Assembly (NCBI RefSeq): GCF_900112485.1
Contig: NZ_FOMG01000022.1
Coordinates: 1 to 64,000 of the forward strand
Source of the DNA: Clostridium uliginosum
GTDB taxonomy: Bacteria > Bacillota > Clostridia > Clostridiales > Clostridiaceae
Direction of reading: 5' to 3'
Length of the DNA stretch: 64,000 bases
Positions 52,861-62,296 of the stretch are shown piece by piece. Both the position numbers and the translations under genes were made by a program. The notes under the pieces were generated by a model. It was not told the DNA's origin, did no database searches, and was given only the letters and a program-made list of their open reading frames with translations. Numbering within the stretch: position 1 is the first letter of the stretch; every line of letters begins with the position of its first letter.

Positions 52861-53613
52861 TTATATTTCATCATTTAAAATTTCTTTAAAAGCTAATAAT
52901 ACTTCTTTAACCTTATTTTCTTCCAGTTGCTTGTAATATTTAATATAACCGGAATCATCAAGTGCTGTATACAGATGTTTGCTCATTTCAATCCAAACTT
53001 CAGGTACATACACCCATACTATATCTTCATACTTACAACTTAAAAGAAAATGCTCAATTCCCCAAAATGAATATTCCTTAATATCATGTAATTTAATTAA
53101 TTTTTTATAATCTTCCACAACTTTTAAATCTAATTTATATTCATAAATATCAACATAGAAAAAATCAAAACATTCTGAGTTGGCTTTAAAAGCATCACCT
53201 TGTATAATTTTGATTTTATTATTTTCTCCAAAGTTTTGCTTGTATAGGCTAATCACTTCTTCACTTATCTCATATACAATTACTTGTTCTACCTGTGATT
53301 TCTTTGCAATTTTTTGTACTACATATCCTAGTCCAAGTCCTACAATTCCAACTTTTCCTTTAGCAAATTTTATTATTTCATAAGAACTTTGTATTTCTTT
53401 AGGACTAAGTCTCATCAAACTTACTTTATCTTTTAATAATTGAATTATAGGAAGATTATATTCTTCTTGTTCATTTTCATACATATATCCTTGTAATTTA
53501 TGTCCTAAGCTATTTTCTTTTAGGATTCCATAATCTCCACAAGTACATTCATTTATCAAACCATTATATTCCTGTATCTCTTGGCTTATAAAATTTTGGT
53601 CGTATGGTTTCAT
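52861..53613 (-). CDS. SAM-dependent methyltransferase-like protein
   Basis: 250 residues from ATG 53613 (AAGGGA before it). A TTG at 53652 with AAGGA four bases away is an alternative that adds 13 residues. A Rossmann-fold methyltransferase core starts near residue 95: VGIVGLGLGYV as the glycine loop, VIVYEIS as the acidic strand-2 end, IIQGDAF, and FFYVDIY in place of the catalytic Asp/Asn loop. Resembles spermidine-synthase-like domains, but no substrate is indicated. The extra C-terminal part is Trp/Tyr-rich. Confidence 0.6.
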   Translation of the reverse strand: MKPYDQNFISQEIQEYNGLINECTCGDYGILKENSLGHKLQGYMYENEQEEYNLPIIQLLKDKVSLMRLSPKEIQSSYEIIKFAKGKVGIVGLGLGYVVQKIAKKSQVEQVIVYEISEEVISLYKQNFGENNKIKIIQGDAFKANSECFDFFYVDIYEYKLDLKVVEDYKKLIKLHDIKEYSFWGIEHFLLSCKYEDIVWVYVPEVWIEMSKHLYTALDDSGYIKYYKQLEENKVKEVLLAFKEILNDEI

Positions 53614-53813
53614 AGCTTTTTCCCTTCTAAATCTAGTGTGAAACTTACTCAATAATTCCTTAATTCTTATATGGATTTGGCTAAGGTTTCTTTATAAGTT
53701 TTAATATATTATTTAAAAATATTCATTGACAAGTTTTAAAGTTAAATTATATCGTATATTGCATTTTTATTCTATATTTTTTTATAATTAAACATAATCA
53801 AATATTAAATTTA

Positions 53814-53876
53814 GGCATATTAAAGAAAACAACAAGTCAAAGATGCGACGTATATTGGGTGTCAGACATAGTAGTT
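53814..53876. repeat. Family A left arm only
   Basis: TTA then GGCATATTAAAGAAAACAAC, AAGTCAAAGATGCGACG and TGTCAGACATAGTAG, matching the left arm of the 22697 copy. The right arm is missing. Around it (53650-54000) there is only AT-rich sequence. Confidence 0.65.
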
Positions 53877-54002
53877 AAGCACTCTACTTAAATCATATTA
53901 TACCATAGTATGTTACAATTTTGGTATAATTTAACTTAAAATTATATACTATTTAGAGCTGTATTCAAATAATCTTTTCTTTTTATTTTAAATTTTGTAT
54001 GT

Positions 54003-54031
54003 TATACTTATTGCGTTGACCTTAAGTCAAC
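54003..54031 (+). promoter_or_regulatory. Promoter -10 and inverted-repeat operator before the HesB-like gene
   Basis: TATACT (54003-54008) is followed by GTTGAC (54015-54020), five bases, GTCAAC (54026-54031), a perfect inverted repeat at the expected start of transcription. The regulator is unknown. Confidence 0.45.
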
Positions 54032-54057
54032 CATTTTATTTTAAGTAGGTGATTTAT

Positions 54058-54387
54058 ATGAAAAACATTACTATAAGTGAAGAAGCTTATAACGAATTTA
54101 AAGGTTTTTTAGAAGAAAATAGCATAGTGGATTTTAATATTAGGATAAACTTTGCAGGCTCTGCATGCAGTGGTCCTGTATTTAACATATCAGTTTCAGA
54201 AACTACTGAAAATGATGTAGTTGAAAAAGTTAATGATATATCTTTTATCATTGAAAAAAACCTAATAGATGAATTTGGTGGCTTTATTATTATTTCTACT
54301 AATGAAAATGACGGCAGAGGACTAAGTTTAAAACCAGTTATTGCACCTGAAGGTGGATGTGGCGGATCTTGTAACGGTTGTCATTAA
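54058..54387 (+). CDS. HesB/IscA-like protein
   Basis: 109 residues from ATG 54058 (TAGGTGA six bases upstream). The HesB-type fold is suggested by FAGSACSGPVFNIS near 34-47. The tail GGCGGSCNGCH gives CxxxCxxC, where IscA proteins have their C-terminal Cys pair. Clostridial HesB-like proteins, some of them selenoproteins, share this plan; there is no in-frame TGA here. A role in iron-sulfur or persulfide handling is plausible but unproven. Confidence 0.75.
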   Translation: MKNITISEEAYNEFKGFLEENSIVDFNIRINFAGSACSGPVFNISVSETTENDVVEKVNDISFIIEKNLIDEFGGFIIISTNENDGRGLSLKPVIAPEGGCGGSCNGCH

Positions 54388-54405
54388 ATTTAATATCAAA
54401 AACTT

Positions 54406-54437
54406 ACAACTACTTTATAATAAGTAGTTGTATTTTT
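54406..54437. terminator. Terminator after the HesB-like gene
   Basis: ACAACTACTT/AAGTAGTTGT (54406-54415 and 54422-54431) followed by TATTTTT. Because A/T runs lie on both sides, it may also end the convergent minus-strand unit. Confidence 0.85.
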
Positions 54438-55215
54438 ATTTAGCCTTATTTTCTTTAGTATTAACATTATCTGTTGTATTTACACTTTTTTTATTTTTAA
54501 TGTTTATAGAGTTACGTGCAATCTCTTCATCATTTATACTCTCTACATTATTTACATTTTTTGCATCACTTACAACCCATTGAACATTTGTATAGTCACC
54601 ACTTATATCATATATTCCTTCTAACATATCTATCCAATAATGATTTTTAACAACTTCTTTTTCTCGTTCTTCTCCAACAATGTTTGGTAAAGTTTGTGAA
54701 TTGAATTTTTCAAAATAATTATAAATTTTTTCCGATAATTCCTGCATTGTACTAAAATGATTTAAATAATCATCAGATAATACTAGTTTTGTTTCTTTAT
54801 TTTTCATTGCTTCATTCAAAGTAACTGACATGTATTCTTTTATTTTCCCATGAATATCATTTTCTATGACTTTTTTAGTATCAATTTTTTTTGAAAATAA
54901 AGAAAGACTATTTTGTTTATATGCAGCATATTGCTCCCATAATGCCATTACATCACTTGTTATAACATCATAATTTTTATATAATTTTAATAAATCTTCA
55001 TTCTTAATATTACCTTGTTCTATACTCATATTAAGTACATCCATATTACTTTCATTTCTTTGTTTTATATCTTCTATTTTTAAATAAGACTCTCTACCAA
55101 TTCTATATTTATAATTAATCATATTTATGCCTATGTAAATATTTACAATAAAACTAATAACAAGAAGTATGCTTAATATAATTATATAATCTTTTAATTT
55201 AATCTTTTTAATCAT
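54436..55215 (-). CDS. Membrane-anchored helical protein of unknown function
   Basis: 259 residues. One membrane helix at about 9-30 and a long mainly helical extracytoplasmic domain with many Asn, Glu and Lys. No signal peptidase or lipoprotein box is clear. No family is recognised. It is the last gene of the minus-strand group that contains MoxR and VWA genes, 86 bp after the VWA gene, with AAGGAGG before its ATG. A role linked to that chaperone pair is only a guess from position. Confidence 0.7.
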   Translation of the reverse strand: MIKKIKLKDYIIILSILLVISFIVNIYIGINMINYKYRIGRESYLKIEDIKQRNESNMDVLNMSIEQGNIKNEDLLKLYKNYDVITSDVMALWEQYAAYKQNSLSLFSKKIDTKKVIENDIHGKIKEYMSVTLNEAMKNKETKLVLSDDYLNHFSTMQELSEKIYNYFEKFNSQTLPNIVGEEREKEVVKNHYWIDMLEGIYDISGDYTNVQWVVSDAKNVNNVESINDEEIARNSINIKNKKSVNTTDNVNTKENKAK

Positions 55216-55301
55216 AGTAGCCTCCTTAATTTATAGAATAATTTTATCATATAATTTAAAATTAAACTACTCGATTTTATGATTTTAATGTTAGGTCTGT
55301 T

Positions 55302-56639
55302 TTATCTAGCCCACTCATGAATTACTTCATTAACCATTTGTAGTCCAATATTTCCTTCATGAACTTCTTCTTTTTCTTTATATATTCTCTTAACCTGACC
55401 ATATGGATTATTTAATGAAAATTCTTCATTTCCAGTTAATACCCATACTATCTTCTTATTTATTGGTTTTATAGACAGTTCCTTCTCTCCAACTCCATCT
55501 GTAAAATATATCAATACAGCATTTCTTAAATTATTTTCAAGTATATATTTAAACACTGGTGTAAATGCAGTTGCTCCATTATTATGGCTTCTCTTTTTTA
55601 TATCTTTCTCACCTCTTAGCTTGTATACTCTTTCAATATTATCATCACATTCAATTATTGTAATTTTATTTTTTGTATTCCTACTTATTGATAAAATCTC
55701 AATTAAAATTTTATGTAACTCCTCTTCTTTCATGCTTGCACTTATATCTATAGCAACAATAAGTTCTGCTTCATTATTAGGTAATCTTCCTCTTAAATCT
55801 AATCTATCTTGTTGTCTCCTATCCCTTCTCATTACAGTCTTTTTATAACCAGACCTTAAAGATGGTAAAATATTTCTAAGAACAAGTTGCCATGGAATTT
55901 CTGCTCTTTCTTTATATCCTAAAATTATTTTTTGAAAATTACCAGGTGTATCTTTATCACCTATACTTATTGCAGTTTTCTTAGTTAAACTTTTAATCTC
56001 CTCTTCTGATATATCAATCTCTTCCCATATATCATGAGCATTTTCTAAGTTAATTTCATTATATAATTCATCTTTATTATCTGTTATTTTAGGTTCTTTA
56101 ATCCTTGATTTAATTGATTTATAAATTTCCTCACCATATTCTTCTGCACTTCTATCACCTTTTAGCATTAAATTATATTCCATATTTATCGCATTAATTT
56201 TTTTACTCCACGAAGGCAAATTTTTTATATATTGATTTATAGAAATATCTAAAGCAATATTTATAGATTTTTTATTTAAACTATATTTCATCTTTTTTTC
56301 TCTTTCAAAATGAGAATACATTATATGATAAATCTCATGTTTAAATAATGCTACCATTTCATCTTTGTCACACTGTAAAAACAAAACTGGATTAAAAAAC
56401 ATATTAAATCCATCCCGCTTTGGAATTGTTGCTATTGGATAAGTTATATCAATACGTATATTTCTTTTAATTTTTAACATGAATTGACCAAAAAATAAAT
56501 CATCGCCTTCTAATAAATAAAGAATAACCTCTTCCACTAACTTAAAAAATTCCCTAGTATAGCTACTATCAAATTCTCTTATATCTTTTACATCATATGC
56601 CTGCTTTAAGAGCTGTTCTCTTTTTTCATTAAAGTTCAT
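55302..56639 (-). CDS. VWA-like/metallopeptidase-like protein (DUF2201 type)
   Basis: 445 residues. The N-terminal half is a putative metallopeptidase domain with HEIYH at 101-105. The C-terminal half is a von Willebrand A fold with the MIDAS motif DISAS at 298-302 and a later TDGVGE segment. Such proteins are usually encoded beside a MoxR-type AAA+ ATPase, as here (300 bp upstream on the same strand). By analogy to RavA-ViaA they may form a metal-dependent remodelling system. GAGGAG lies 11 bases before the ATG. Confidence 0.85.
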   Translation of the reverse strand: MNFNEKREQLLKQAYDVKDIREFDSSYTREFFKLVEEVILYLLEGDDLFFGQFMLKIKRNIRIDITYPIATIPKRDGFNMFFNPVLFLQCDKDEMVALFKHEIYHIMYSHFEREKKMKYSLNKKSINIALDISINQYIKNLPSWSKKINAINMEYNLMLKGDRSAEEYGEEIYKSIKSRIKEPKITDNKDELYNEINLENAHDIWEEIDISEEEIKSLTKKTAISIGDKDTPGNFQKIILGYKERAEIPWQLVLRNILPSLRSGYKKTVMRRDRRQQDRLDLRGRLPNNEAELIVAIDISASMKEEELHKILIEILSISRNTKNKITIIECDDNIERVYKLRGEKDIKKRSHNNGATAFTPVFKYILENNLRNAVLIYFTDGVGEKELSIKPINKKIVWVLTGNEEFSLNNPYGQVKRIYKEKEEVHEGNIGLQMVNEVIHEWAR

Positions 56640-56660
56640 CTATCCCATTTCTCCTCATTC

Positions 56661-56742
56661 TACTCATTTAGATGTTCTTAAGTTTAATTCTTTAGTCCAC
56701 TGAACAATATGTAACAATATCACATGGTTTTAAAACAGGGCC
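56661..56742. repeat. Family B right half
   Basis: CTCATTTAGATGTTCTTAAG to GGTTTTAAAACAGGGCC, the right arm of the 37074 variant. The left arm is missing. It stands in the 300-bp gap between the MoxR and VWA genes. Confidence 0.65.
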
Positions 56743-56754
56743 TTATTTTATAAC

Positions 56755-56935
56755 CTGAAACGCAACTCACATACGCTTTTGCTAAGTAAGTTCGAGCAGC
56801 CAAATACAAGATGACCACAGGGAAAGTTCTGTTATCCAAATACAAGATTTGGAACATCACTTTTGGACTCTTGTTTGAAACTCGACTCACATACGTTCAC
56901 TGAGTAAGTTCGAGTAACCAAATGTAAAATTTGGA
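56755..56935. repeat. Degenerate family A interior blocks
   Basis: Two related blocks with CTCACATACG, TAAGTTCGAG and CAAATGTAAAATTTGG, as in the interior of the 6626 copy, repeated in tandem with changes. No family A ends flank them. The gap between MoxR and VWA contains nothing else. Confidence 0.5.
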
Positions 56936-56938
56936 CTC

Positions 56939-58024
56939 TTACTTAAATATATTAAAGAAGCTTTCTATAAATTCTTCTTGGTTTAATAGTAGTTGGTATA
57001 TTCCTTCCTTATAGTCTCTTTTTATTTCTTTCATTATTCCAAGTCTTAAGTCTCTTGGATATAAATCTAGCATTTTAGAAAACAATATTAAATTCTTTTC
57101 TGATGAATGATTTTCCAAAAAGTTCATTGCATTTTTAGCTAATATATATAATCTTGAATGATTTTCATTATTCAACTTTTCTTTTAATTCAAAACTTAAA
57201 ACTTCATTTTCAAATAAATCCTCTACTTTTATCAAAGGTTTCTTTATGTGAATTAAAAAATTTCCTAAATCACTAGCAATATTAGCTCCAACATTTCCTC
57301 TAACAACATTCAAAAAAGTATTAAATTGATATTTATCTTTGTTTTTTAAATAAACATCGTAGGATTTAGATACTCTATGCCAACTTCTTGGAGTTGCTTT
57401 TATACTTTCATCTGAATTAGGCATATGTAGATATTGTGGAAATGTTGATATAAATTCTATAATATGCTCATTTACATTTCCATTTTCACTCATACCCCAC
57501 TTAATCCATTCTTTAACATCTAAATCCATCTCTATCCATACAAATCTATCTTCTTGCGCGGGGTCCATATCTACAACTTCATATTGGCTATCTGCAAATC
57601 CATCATATTTATTTGATGGATTCATAGCAGCAATTACCTTAACTCTATCATGTAAAATATACCCGTTTATCTCTCTATTTAAAATAAGATTCATAAGTTC
57701 TTGCGATACTGCATGATCACATCTATTAAGTTCATCTATAAATAAAATTATATCTCTTTCTTCGTCTTCTTTTAATGCCTTCTTAATCTCTATCAACTTA
57801 TGATGAGTTGCATATATAGTTTCTTTATTTTCAACTACAGGTAACCCACCAATTTCCCCCTCCTTCAATAAATTAGCATCTATTGTAATCAAGTAGCATC
57901 CATTATTTTTAGCTATTTCTTTAACTAAAGATGTCTTTCCTATTCCACTCTCTCCAATTATTAAAGGTACATCTTTTGAATTAATAACTAAATCTACTGT
58001 ACTTAAAGTTTCTGTATAATTCAA
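56939..58024 (-). CDS. MoxR-family AAA+ ATPase
   Basis: 361 residues from TTG 58024, nine bases after GAGGAG (an ATG six codons earlier overlaps that site). Walker A is GESGIGKTS near 27-35, Walker B is IILFIDELNR near 91-100, and sensor 1 is the Asn in AAMNPSN near 135-141. The insert and C-terminal helical domain are typical of MoxR proteins. It should work with the VWA/metallopeptidase protein encoded after it. Confidence 0.9.
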   Translation of the reverse strand: MNYTETLSTVDLVINSKDVPLIIGESGIGKTSLVKEIAKNNGCYLITIDANLLKEGEIGGLPVVENKETIYATHHKLIEIKKALKEDEERDIILFIDELNRCDHAVSQELMNLILNREINGYILHDRVKVIAAMNPSNKYDGFADSQYEVVDMDPAQEDRFVWIEMDLDVKEWIKWGMSENGNVNEHIIEFISTFPQYLHMPNSDESIKATPRSWHRVSKSYDVYLKNKDKYQFNTFLNVVRGNVGANIASDLGNFLIHIKKPLIKVEDLFENEVLSFELKEKLNNENHSRLYILAKNAMNFLENHSSEKNLILFSKMLDLYPRDLRLGIMKEIKRDYKEGIYQLLLNQEEFIESFFNIFK

Positions 58025-58051
58025 AGTTTTTTCTCCTCTCATGCTCTATAA

Positions 58052-58161
58052 GTCACATAAAAGAAAATAGCAAGTCAAAAAATGTGACGTATATTTTGTG
58101 CCAGACGCAGTATAACACAAAATAGACTAAAATACTGACTCATTATTTTATTTCAGATGTC
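58052..58161. repeat. Family A element between the repeat-protein gene and moxR
   Basis: GTCACATAAAAGAAAATAGC to TTTATTTCAGATGTC. Left flank is TAA; right flank TAC, one base changed. The right end meets the stop codon TAG (58161-58163) of the repeat-protein gene. Confidence 0.75.
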
Positions 58162-58940
58162 TACATTGATAATTTATAGTCTACCAATAATTTTTTAGCA
58201 GTTGTAGAGCCATATTCTCTAACAAAATTAATTTTATCCATTTCTAATATCTCTAAATCTAAAAAATCTCTAATATATTTTTCATCTATGCTTTCTTCCT
58301 TAATCTTGTCTATTAAAACATCTGTCACTAAACTAATATCAATATTTTCATAAATATACTTAACTACATTTATATTTTCATAAATAAATATCTTTATTTC
58401 ATCTAAATCATAATTAGAAATATAATTTATTCCCTCACCTTGCAATCTTATTGCCTTAATCTTAGCATTTAGTGTTGGATTTTTAATAAATCTAATAGCT
58501 GCATAATAGTTACCAATCGCTTCAAGTTGAACCTTTTCTGATGGATTGTTAATATACTTAATAGAATCATAATCTTTTTTTACAGCTAATATTTGTAATT
58601 TTTCACTAGGATTATGTACAAATTGAATTGCCCATCCTTTAGTATTAATAGCTGCTTCTATAATTTTATCAGTAGGGTTTTTTATTAAATCTAACGAATT
58701 CCATAACGCTTTAACTGAAATAATTCCAACTTCTTCATTAATGTTATCAATGTATTGAACTGCTAATGCATTCTTTTTTATAGCTTCTATTTGCAATTCC
58801 TTACTTGGATTTTTTATATATTTTATGTTATTTCCATTATTTTTAACTATAAATAATTTAAAGTCTTCTTCTACATCATCAAGTTCTTGAATGTACTGAG
58901 GTTGATCTTTTAATTTATTTAGTACATACTCCTTATTCAT
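58161..58940 (-). CDS. 22-residue tandem-repeat protein (DUF4116-like)
   Basis: 259 residues. Residues about 45-176 are six consecutive units of 22 residues with the pattern NPSEKlQl-A-I---AI-yI, most ending in Asn-Pro or Asn at the unit junction; for example units start at 89, 111, 133 and 155. The units probably stack as helical pairs like HEAT or DUF4116 repeats, making a binding surface. The rest is helical and acidic. No enzyme motif is seen. AAAGGATG precedes the ATG. It sits between the (p)ppGpp synthetase and moxR genes on the same strand. Confidence 0.75.
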   Translation of the reverse strand: MNKEYVLNKLKDQPQYIQELDDVEEDFKLFIVKNNGNNIKYIKNPSKELQIEAIKKNALAVQYIDNINEEVGIISVKALWNSLDLIKNPTDKIIEAAINTKGWAIQFVHNPSEKLQILAVKKDYDSIKYINNPSEKVQLEAIGNYYAAIRFIKNPTLNAKIKAIRLQGEGINYISNYDLDEIKIFIYENINVVKYIYENIDISLVTDVLIDKIKEESIDEKYIRDFLDLEILEMDKINFVREYGSTTAKKLLVDYKLSM

Positions 58941-58981
58941 GTGATATCATCCTTTTTCATAAAAATTTTACTATCATTTAA

Positions 58982-59037
58982 GGCATATGAAGGAATACGC
59001 CTAAGGCTATGTTTGAACGTATGTCAAACATAGCCTT
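58982..59037. repeat. Miniature family A (20 bp) and a perfect family B-like hairpin
   Basis: GGCATATGAAGGAATACGCC (58982-59001) lies between TAA and TAA: a family A element reduced to its ends. Next, AAGGCTATGTTTGA (59003-59016) and its exact complement (59024-59037) form a 14-bp stem with family B terminal bases. It follows the stop codon of the (p)ppGpp synthetase and could act as a 3' stabilising hairpin; no T-run follows on the minus strand. Confidence 0.7.
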
Positions 59038-59045
59038 AAATCTTT

Positions 59046-59837
59046 TTAATCCCTATACTTTTGAACATCTTTTTTAACCGAAAACAGTAAGCTATTTAGC
59101 TCCCAAACATCCCCATCTTCAATTAGTTTATTTAATGTTTTTTCGTATCTTGCCGCTTCAGCATCTTTACCTAATGAACTTAAAGTCAATAGAGCATTCA
59201 TTATATTAGAAATCAAATTAGATTTTACTTCAAATAATTTCTGTGCATCTTTAATTTCATCTTTAATTTGAAGCATCTCTTCATCTAGCCTAAATGCTGC
59301 ATCTGCAGAACTCTTAAGCTTTTCTTTTAACTCTCGTGGTATATTCTTTTTATATTTATAATTAAGAGAATGTTCAATTGTTGCCCAAAAGTTCATAGCT
59401 AAAGTTCTTATTTGAAATTCTCCAAGAATTTCAACTGGTCCTTCTGCCATATTTACTTGATATTTAATTATCATATGATAACTTCTATATCCACTCTCTT
59501 TAACATTTCTTACATAATCCTTTTCATAAAGAATTTGCATATCTTTTCGTCCTCTTAATAATTCTACTACTTTATCTATATCATCCACGAATTGACACAT
59601 TATTCTTATTCCGGCTATATCTTCTAATTCATATTTAACACAATCTATAGGTATCTCAAATTTATTGGCTTTTTCTAATATACTAGAAACTTCTTTTACT
59701 CTACCTGTTACAAATTCTATTGGTGAATATTCATTTTTTCTTCTATACTCTTTCCTAATAGATCTAAGTTTAACCTTAAGTTCATCTACTGCTTGCTCAT
59801 AAGGCATTAAAAAACTTTTCCAATCGTTTATTGCCAT
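59046..59837 (-). CDS. Small (p)ppGpp synthetase (RelA/SpoT domain)
   Basis: 263 residues from ATG 59837, preceded by AAGGATG. The RelA/SpoT catalytic core has YELEDIAGIRIMC near 67-79, ESGYRSYHMIIKY near 110-122 and the GEFQIRT/HSLNYKYK region near 135-165. It has no hydrolase, TGS or ACT domain, so it should only make the alarmone from GTP or GDP and ATP. It is somewhat longer than RelQ/YjbM (about 210 residues), with a C-terminal helical extension. It is the first gene of the minus-strand group running towards moxR. Confidence 0.9.
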   Translation of the reverse strand: MAINDWKSFLMPYEQAVDELKVKLRSIRKEYRRKNEYSPIEFVTGRVKEVSSILEKANKFEIPIDCVKYELEDIAGIRIMCQFVDDIDKVVELLRGRKDMQILYEKDYVRNVKESGYRSYHMIIKYQVNMAEGPVEILGEFQIRTLAMNFWATIEHSLNYKYKKNIPRELKEKLKSSADAAFRLDEEMLQIKDEIKDAQKLFEVKSNLISNIMNALLTLSSLGKDAEAARYEKTLNKLIEDGDVWELNSLLFSVKKDVQKYRD

Positions 59838-59934
59838 AAATACCATCCTTTTAATTGTCATTCATATTCATTATATCAAAAACTTTAAATTATGTGTAAC
59901 AATTTCATTATTCATAGTTTTATTTTTTTATTAA

Positions 59935-60173
59935 GGCACATGAAAGAAAATAATATTAAAGATGTTTCATATATTTTGTCTTAAGATGAAGTGACCCCCG
60001 AGAGTATAAGTTCAACTAGATTCATCTTGAGTATAAAAGTCCATCTGAAAAGTTTCACTTTATGTCATATTGCGTCGATAGGTTCAGTTAATATCGAGCT
60101 ATTAGCTGAATTTATCGACGTAGTATGACGCAATATATACAAGCATACTGGCTTATTATTTTTTGAATGTGCA
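59935..60173. repeat. Family A element, 239 bp (TAA duplication)
   Basis: GGCACATGAAAGAAAATAAT to TTTTTTGAATGTGCA, with TAA at 59932-59934 and 60174-60176. The interior holds the CCATCTGAAAAGTTTCACTT block of the 6626 copy and a palindrome around ATCGAGCTATTAGC. Confidence 0.85.
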
Positions 60174-60366
60174 TAATAGTTATGGTATAATCTAATGGTG
60201 AAAATGTTTATATATATATTGTAAAATTCATTGTTTATTTAAATTTATATAATATCTCTAGTATCTATCTAGAGGTTAATTATATAAATAATGAGTTATG
60301 TTAATTAGGACAAACGTATACAATATATTTGTGATAGATAATTGGCTATTTTTGAGGTGAGCGATA
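60174..60366 (+). promoter_or_regulatory. AT-rich promoter region of the DUF2225 gene
   Basis: About 190 bp of AT-rich sequence between the family A element and the DUF2225 gene; GGTATAATCT at about 60184-60193 gives a TATAAT -10-like box. I see no other structure. Confidence 0.35.
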
Positions 60367-61047
60367 ATGGATCAAATTGAAATAACGAAACATTTGTTTC
60401 AAAAAAAAGTAACATGCCCTGTATGTAATAATATTTTTAAAGTTAATGTTGTAAAAGTTAATTCACCACGAATATTATCTAAGGATTCTGATTTTTTACT
60501 AAGATATTCTATAATTAATCCTTACTTTTATGATGTATGGATATGTAATAATTGTGGTTATGCAGCACTTAAAGCAGACTTTGATAAATTAAGAAGTCAT
60601 CAAAAAGATGTTGTTTTAAATAAAATTAAACCAAAGTGGAAACCAAGAACTTATCCTGATGTGCTAACAGAAAAATTAGCCATAGAACGTTATAAACTTG
60701 CATTATTAAATGCTGTTGTTATTGAATTTAAAGAAAGTACTAAAGCTATAATTTGCTTAAAAATAGCGTGGATGTATCGACTTTTAGAAATGAAAAAAGA
60801 AGAATTGCATTTTATAGCTCAAGCTTTAGCAGGATTTAACGATGCTTATATTAATGAATCATTTCCTATGTATGGGCTTCAAAGAGATTCTACTATGTAT
60901 TTAATAGGTGAATTAAATAGAAAGCTTGGTAATAATGAAGAAGCATTAATTTGGTATTCAAAAACCATAACTACATTAGGAGCTTCATATAAAATTAAAG
61001 ATTTAGCCAGAAATGGTAAAGATGCTATTAAATCAACTAATGTTTAA
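60367..61047 (+). CDS. DUF2225 protein, zinc-ribbon and TPR-like
   Basis: 226 residues. An N-terminal CPVC (about 18-21) and CNNC (about 59-62) form a probable zinc ribbon. The C-terminal half is helical with TPR-like pairs (LNRKLGNNEEALIWYSKTI). The family is common in Firmicutes; the function is unknown. GAGGTGA precedes the ATG. Confidence 0.85.
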   Translation: MDQIEITKHLFQKKVTCPVCNNIFKVNVVKVNSPRILSKDSDFLLRYSIINPYFYDVWICNNCGYAALKADFDKLRSHQKDVVLNKIKPKWKPRTYPDVLTEKLAIERYKLALLNAVVIEFKESTKAIICLKIAWMYRLLEMKKEELHFIAQALAGFNDAYINESFPMYGLQRDSTMYLIGELNRKLGNNEEALIWYSKTITTLGASYKIKDLARNGKDAIKSTNV

Positions 61048-61076
61048 ACTTTTAGACACACTATAACGTTATATTA

Positions 61077-61229
61077 GGCATATTTTTAAAAATAACAATT
61101 CATTTTGTGTCATACTACGTCGGCATGTTCACCTAATAGATAATAGATAATCAATGAGCCAAACATACCTCATTGCCTGACACAAAATATACATAGCATC
61201 TTTGATTCGTTATTTTCTTTATATATGCC
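61077..61229. repeat. Family A element, 153 bp (TTA duplication)
   Basis: GGCATATTTTTAAAAATAAC to TTTCTTTATATATGCC, with TTA at 61074-61076 and 61230-61232. It is related to the 6341 copy in reverse. It lies just before the ribosome binding site of the chemotaxis-receptor gene. Confidence 0.92.
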
Positions 61230-61256
61230 TTAACTTATTCTAAGGGGGATAAAATT

Positions 61257-62219
61257 ATGGGAATTTTTACAAACAAACATCATGATGCTGAAAAAAATGA
61301 TAAGGTTAATAATCAAGAAGTAACCTCATCAAATACTAATTCAGATACAAAGAAAATAAATGAAGGTCTTTCTCAATTAAAAGGTGAAAGCTCTAGAATT
61401 CACCAATCAATTAGTGATATAAGCTCTTCTTTATCAAATTTAGCAGATTCAACAGTATCTGAACATCAAGAAATAGATGCTGCAACAGATATTTTACACA
61501 ATTTCAAATCAAATATGGAAGACTTAGCAATAAATATAACTACTGTACATACCCAAGTTTTAGATACTGATAAATTAGCTGATAATGGTATAAGTTCTAT
61601 TGAAAATCTTGATACTTCTTTAAAGGAACTTCAAGAAGTATTTACCGTTTCAACTTCAACTGTAAATGCTTTAGTTGCAAAGTTAGAATCTGTTAATAGT
61701 ATTACTGATTCCATAAGCCAAATAGCAAGTCAAACTAATCTTCTATCACTAAATGCTGCAATAGAAGCTGCAAGAGCTGGTGAAGCTGGTAAAGGATTCT
61801 CTGTTGTTGCTGGTGAAGTAAGAAAACTTGCTGAAAATTCAAAACTTGCTGTTCAAAGTATAACTAATATATTAGAAGAAATTAAAGCAGATATTATAAA
61901 TGCATCAACTGCTATGAATTCAGGTAATTCTGCTTTACTTACACAACATAGTTCTTTAGAATCTACTAAAGGCAGTTTCAGCAACATTAAAACTGCTATT
62001 GAAGATACAGTAGGTGAAATTACAACTTGTATAGTAAATTTAACTACAGCATCTGAAGCAAAAGATAATGTAATTAATTCTATGGACAAGGTAAATGATT
62101 TAACTAGAGAAACTTCTGCATTAACTCAAGAAATTGCTGCTAATCTTGATATGCAGTCAAATTCAATTGATAAATTTAATAATACATTAAATAATTTATC
62201 ACAAAGTATTTCTAAATAA
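61257..62219 (+). CDS. Soluble methyl-accepting chemotaxis-type protein
   Basis: 320 residues with no membrane helix or known sensor domain. The long coiled coil has the signalling tip [20 protein letters not shown] near 161-180, where CheA/CheW-type partners bind. Such cytoplasmic receptors can join chemotaxis arrays, but no che gene is in this window. AAGGGGG lies ten bases before the ATG. Confidence 0.93.
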   Translation: MGIFTNKHHDAEKNDKVNNQEVTSSNTNSDTKKINEGLSQLKGESSRIHQSISDISSSLSNLADSTVSEHQEIDAATDILHNFKSNMEDLAINITTVHTQVLDTDKLADNGISSIENLDTSLKELQEVFTVSTSTVNALVAKLESVNSITDSISQIASQTNLLSLNAAIEAARAGEAGKGFSVVAGEVRKLAENSKLAVQSITNILEEIKADIINASTAMNSGNSALLTQHSSLESTKGSFSNIKTAIEDTVGEITTCIVNLTTASEAKDNVINSMDKVNDLTRETSALTQEIAANLDMQSNSIDKFNNTLNNLSQSISK

Positions 62220-62231
62220 TTAATGATATAA

Positions 62232-62289
62232 AATGAAAGTGAGCTGTCTAGAAATGATTTCAAATCATTCTGACAGCTCATTTTATTTT
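62232..62289 (+). terminator. Terminator of the chemotaxis-type gene
   Basis: TGAGCTGT/ACAGCTCA with inner AATGATTT/AAATCATT form a long hairpin followed by TTTTATTTTG. Confidence 0.9.
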
Positions 62290-62296
62290 GTAATTA

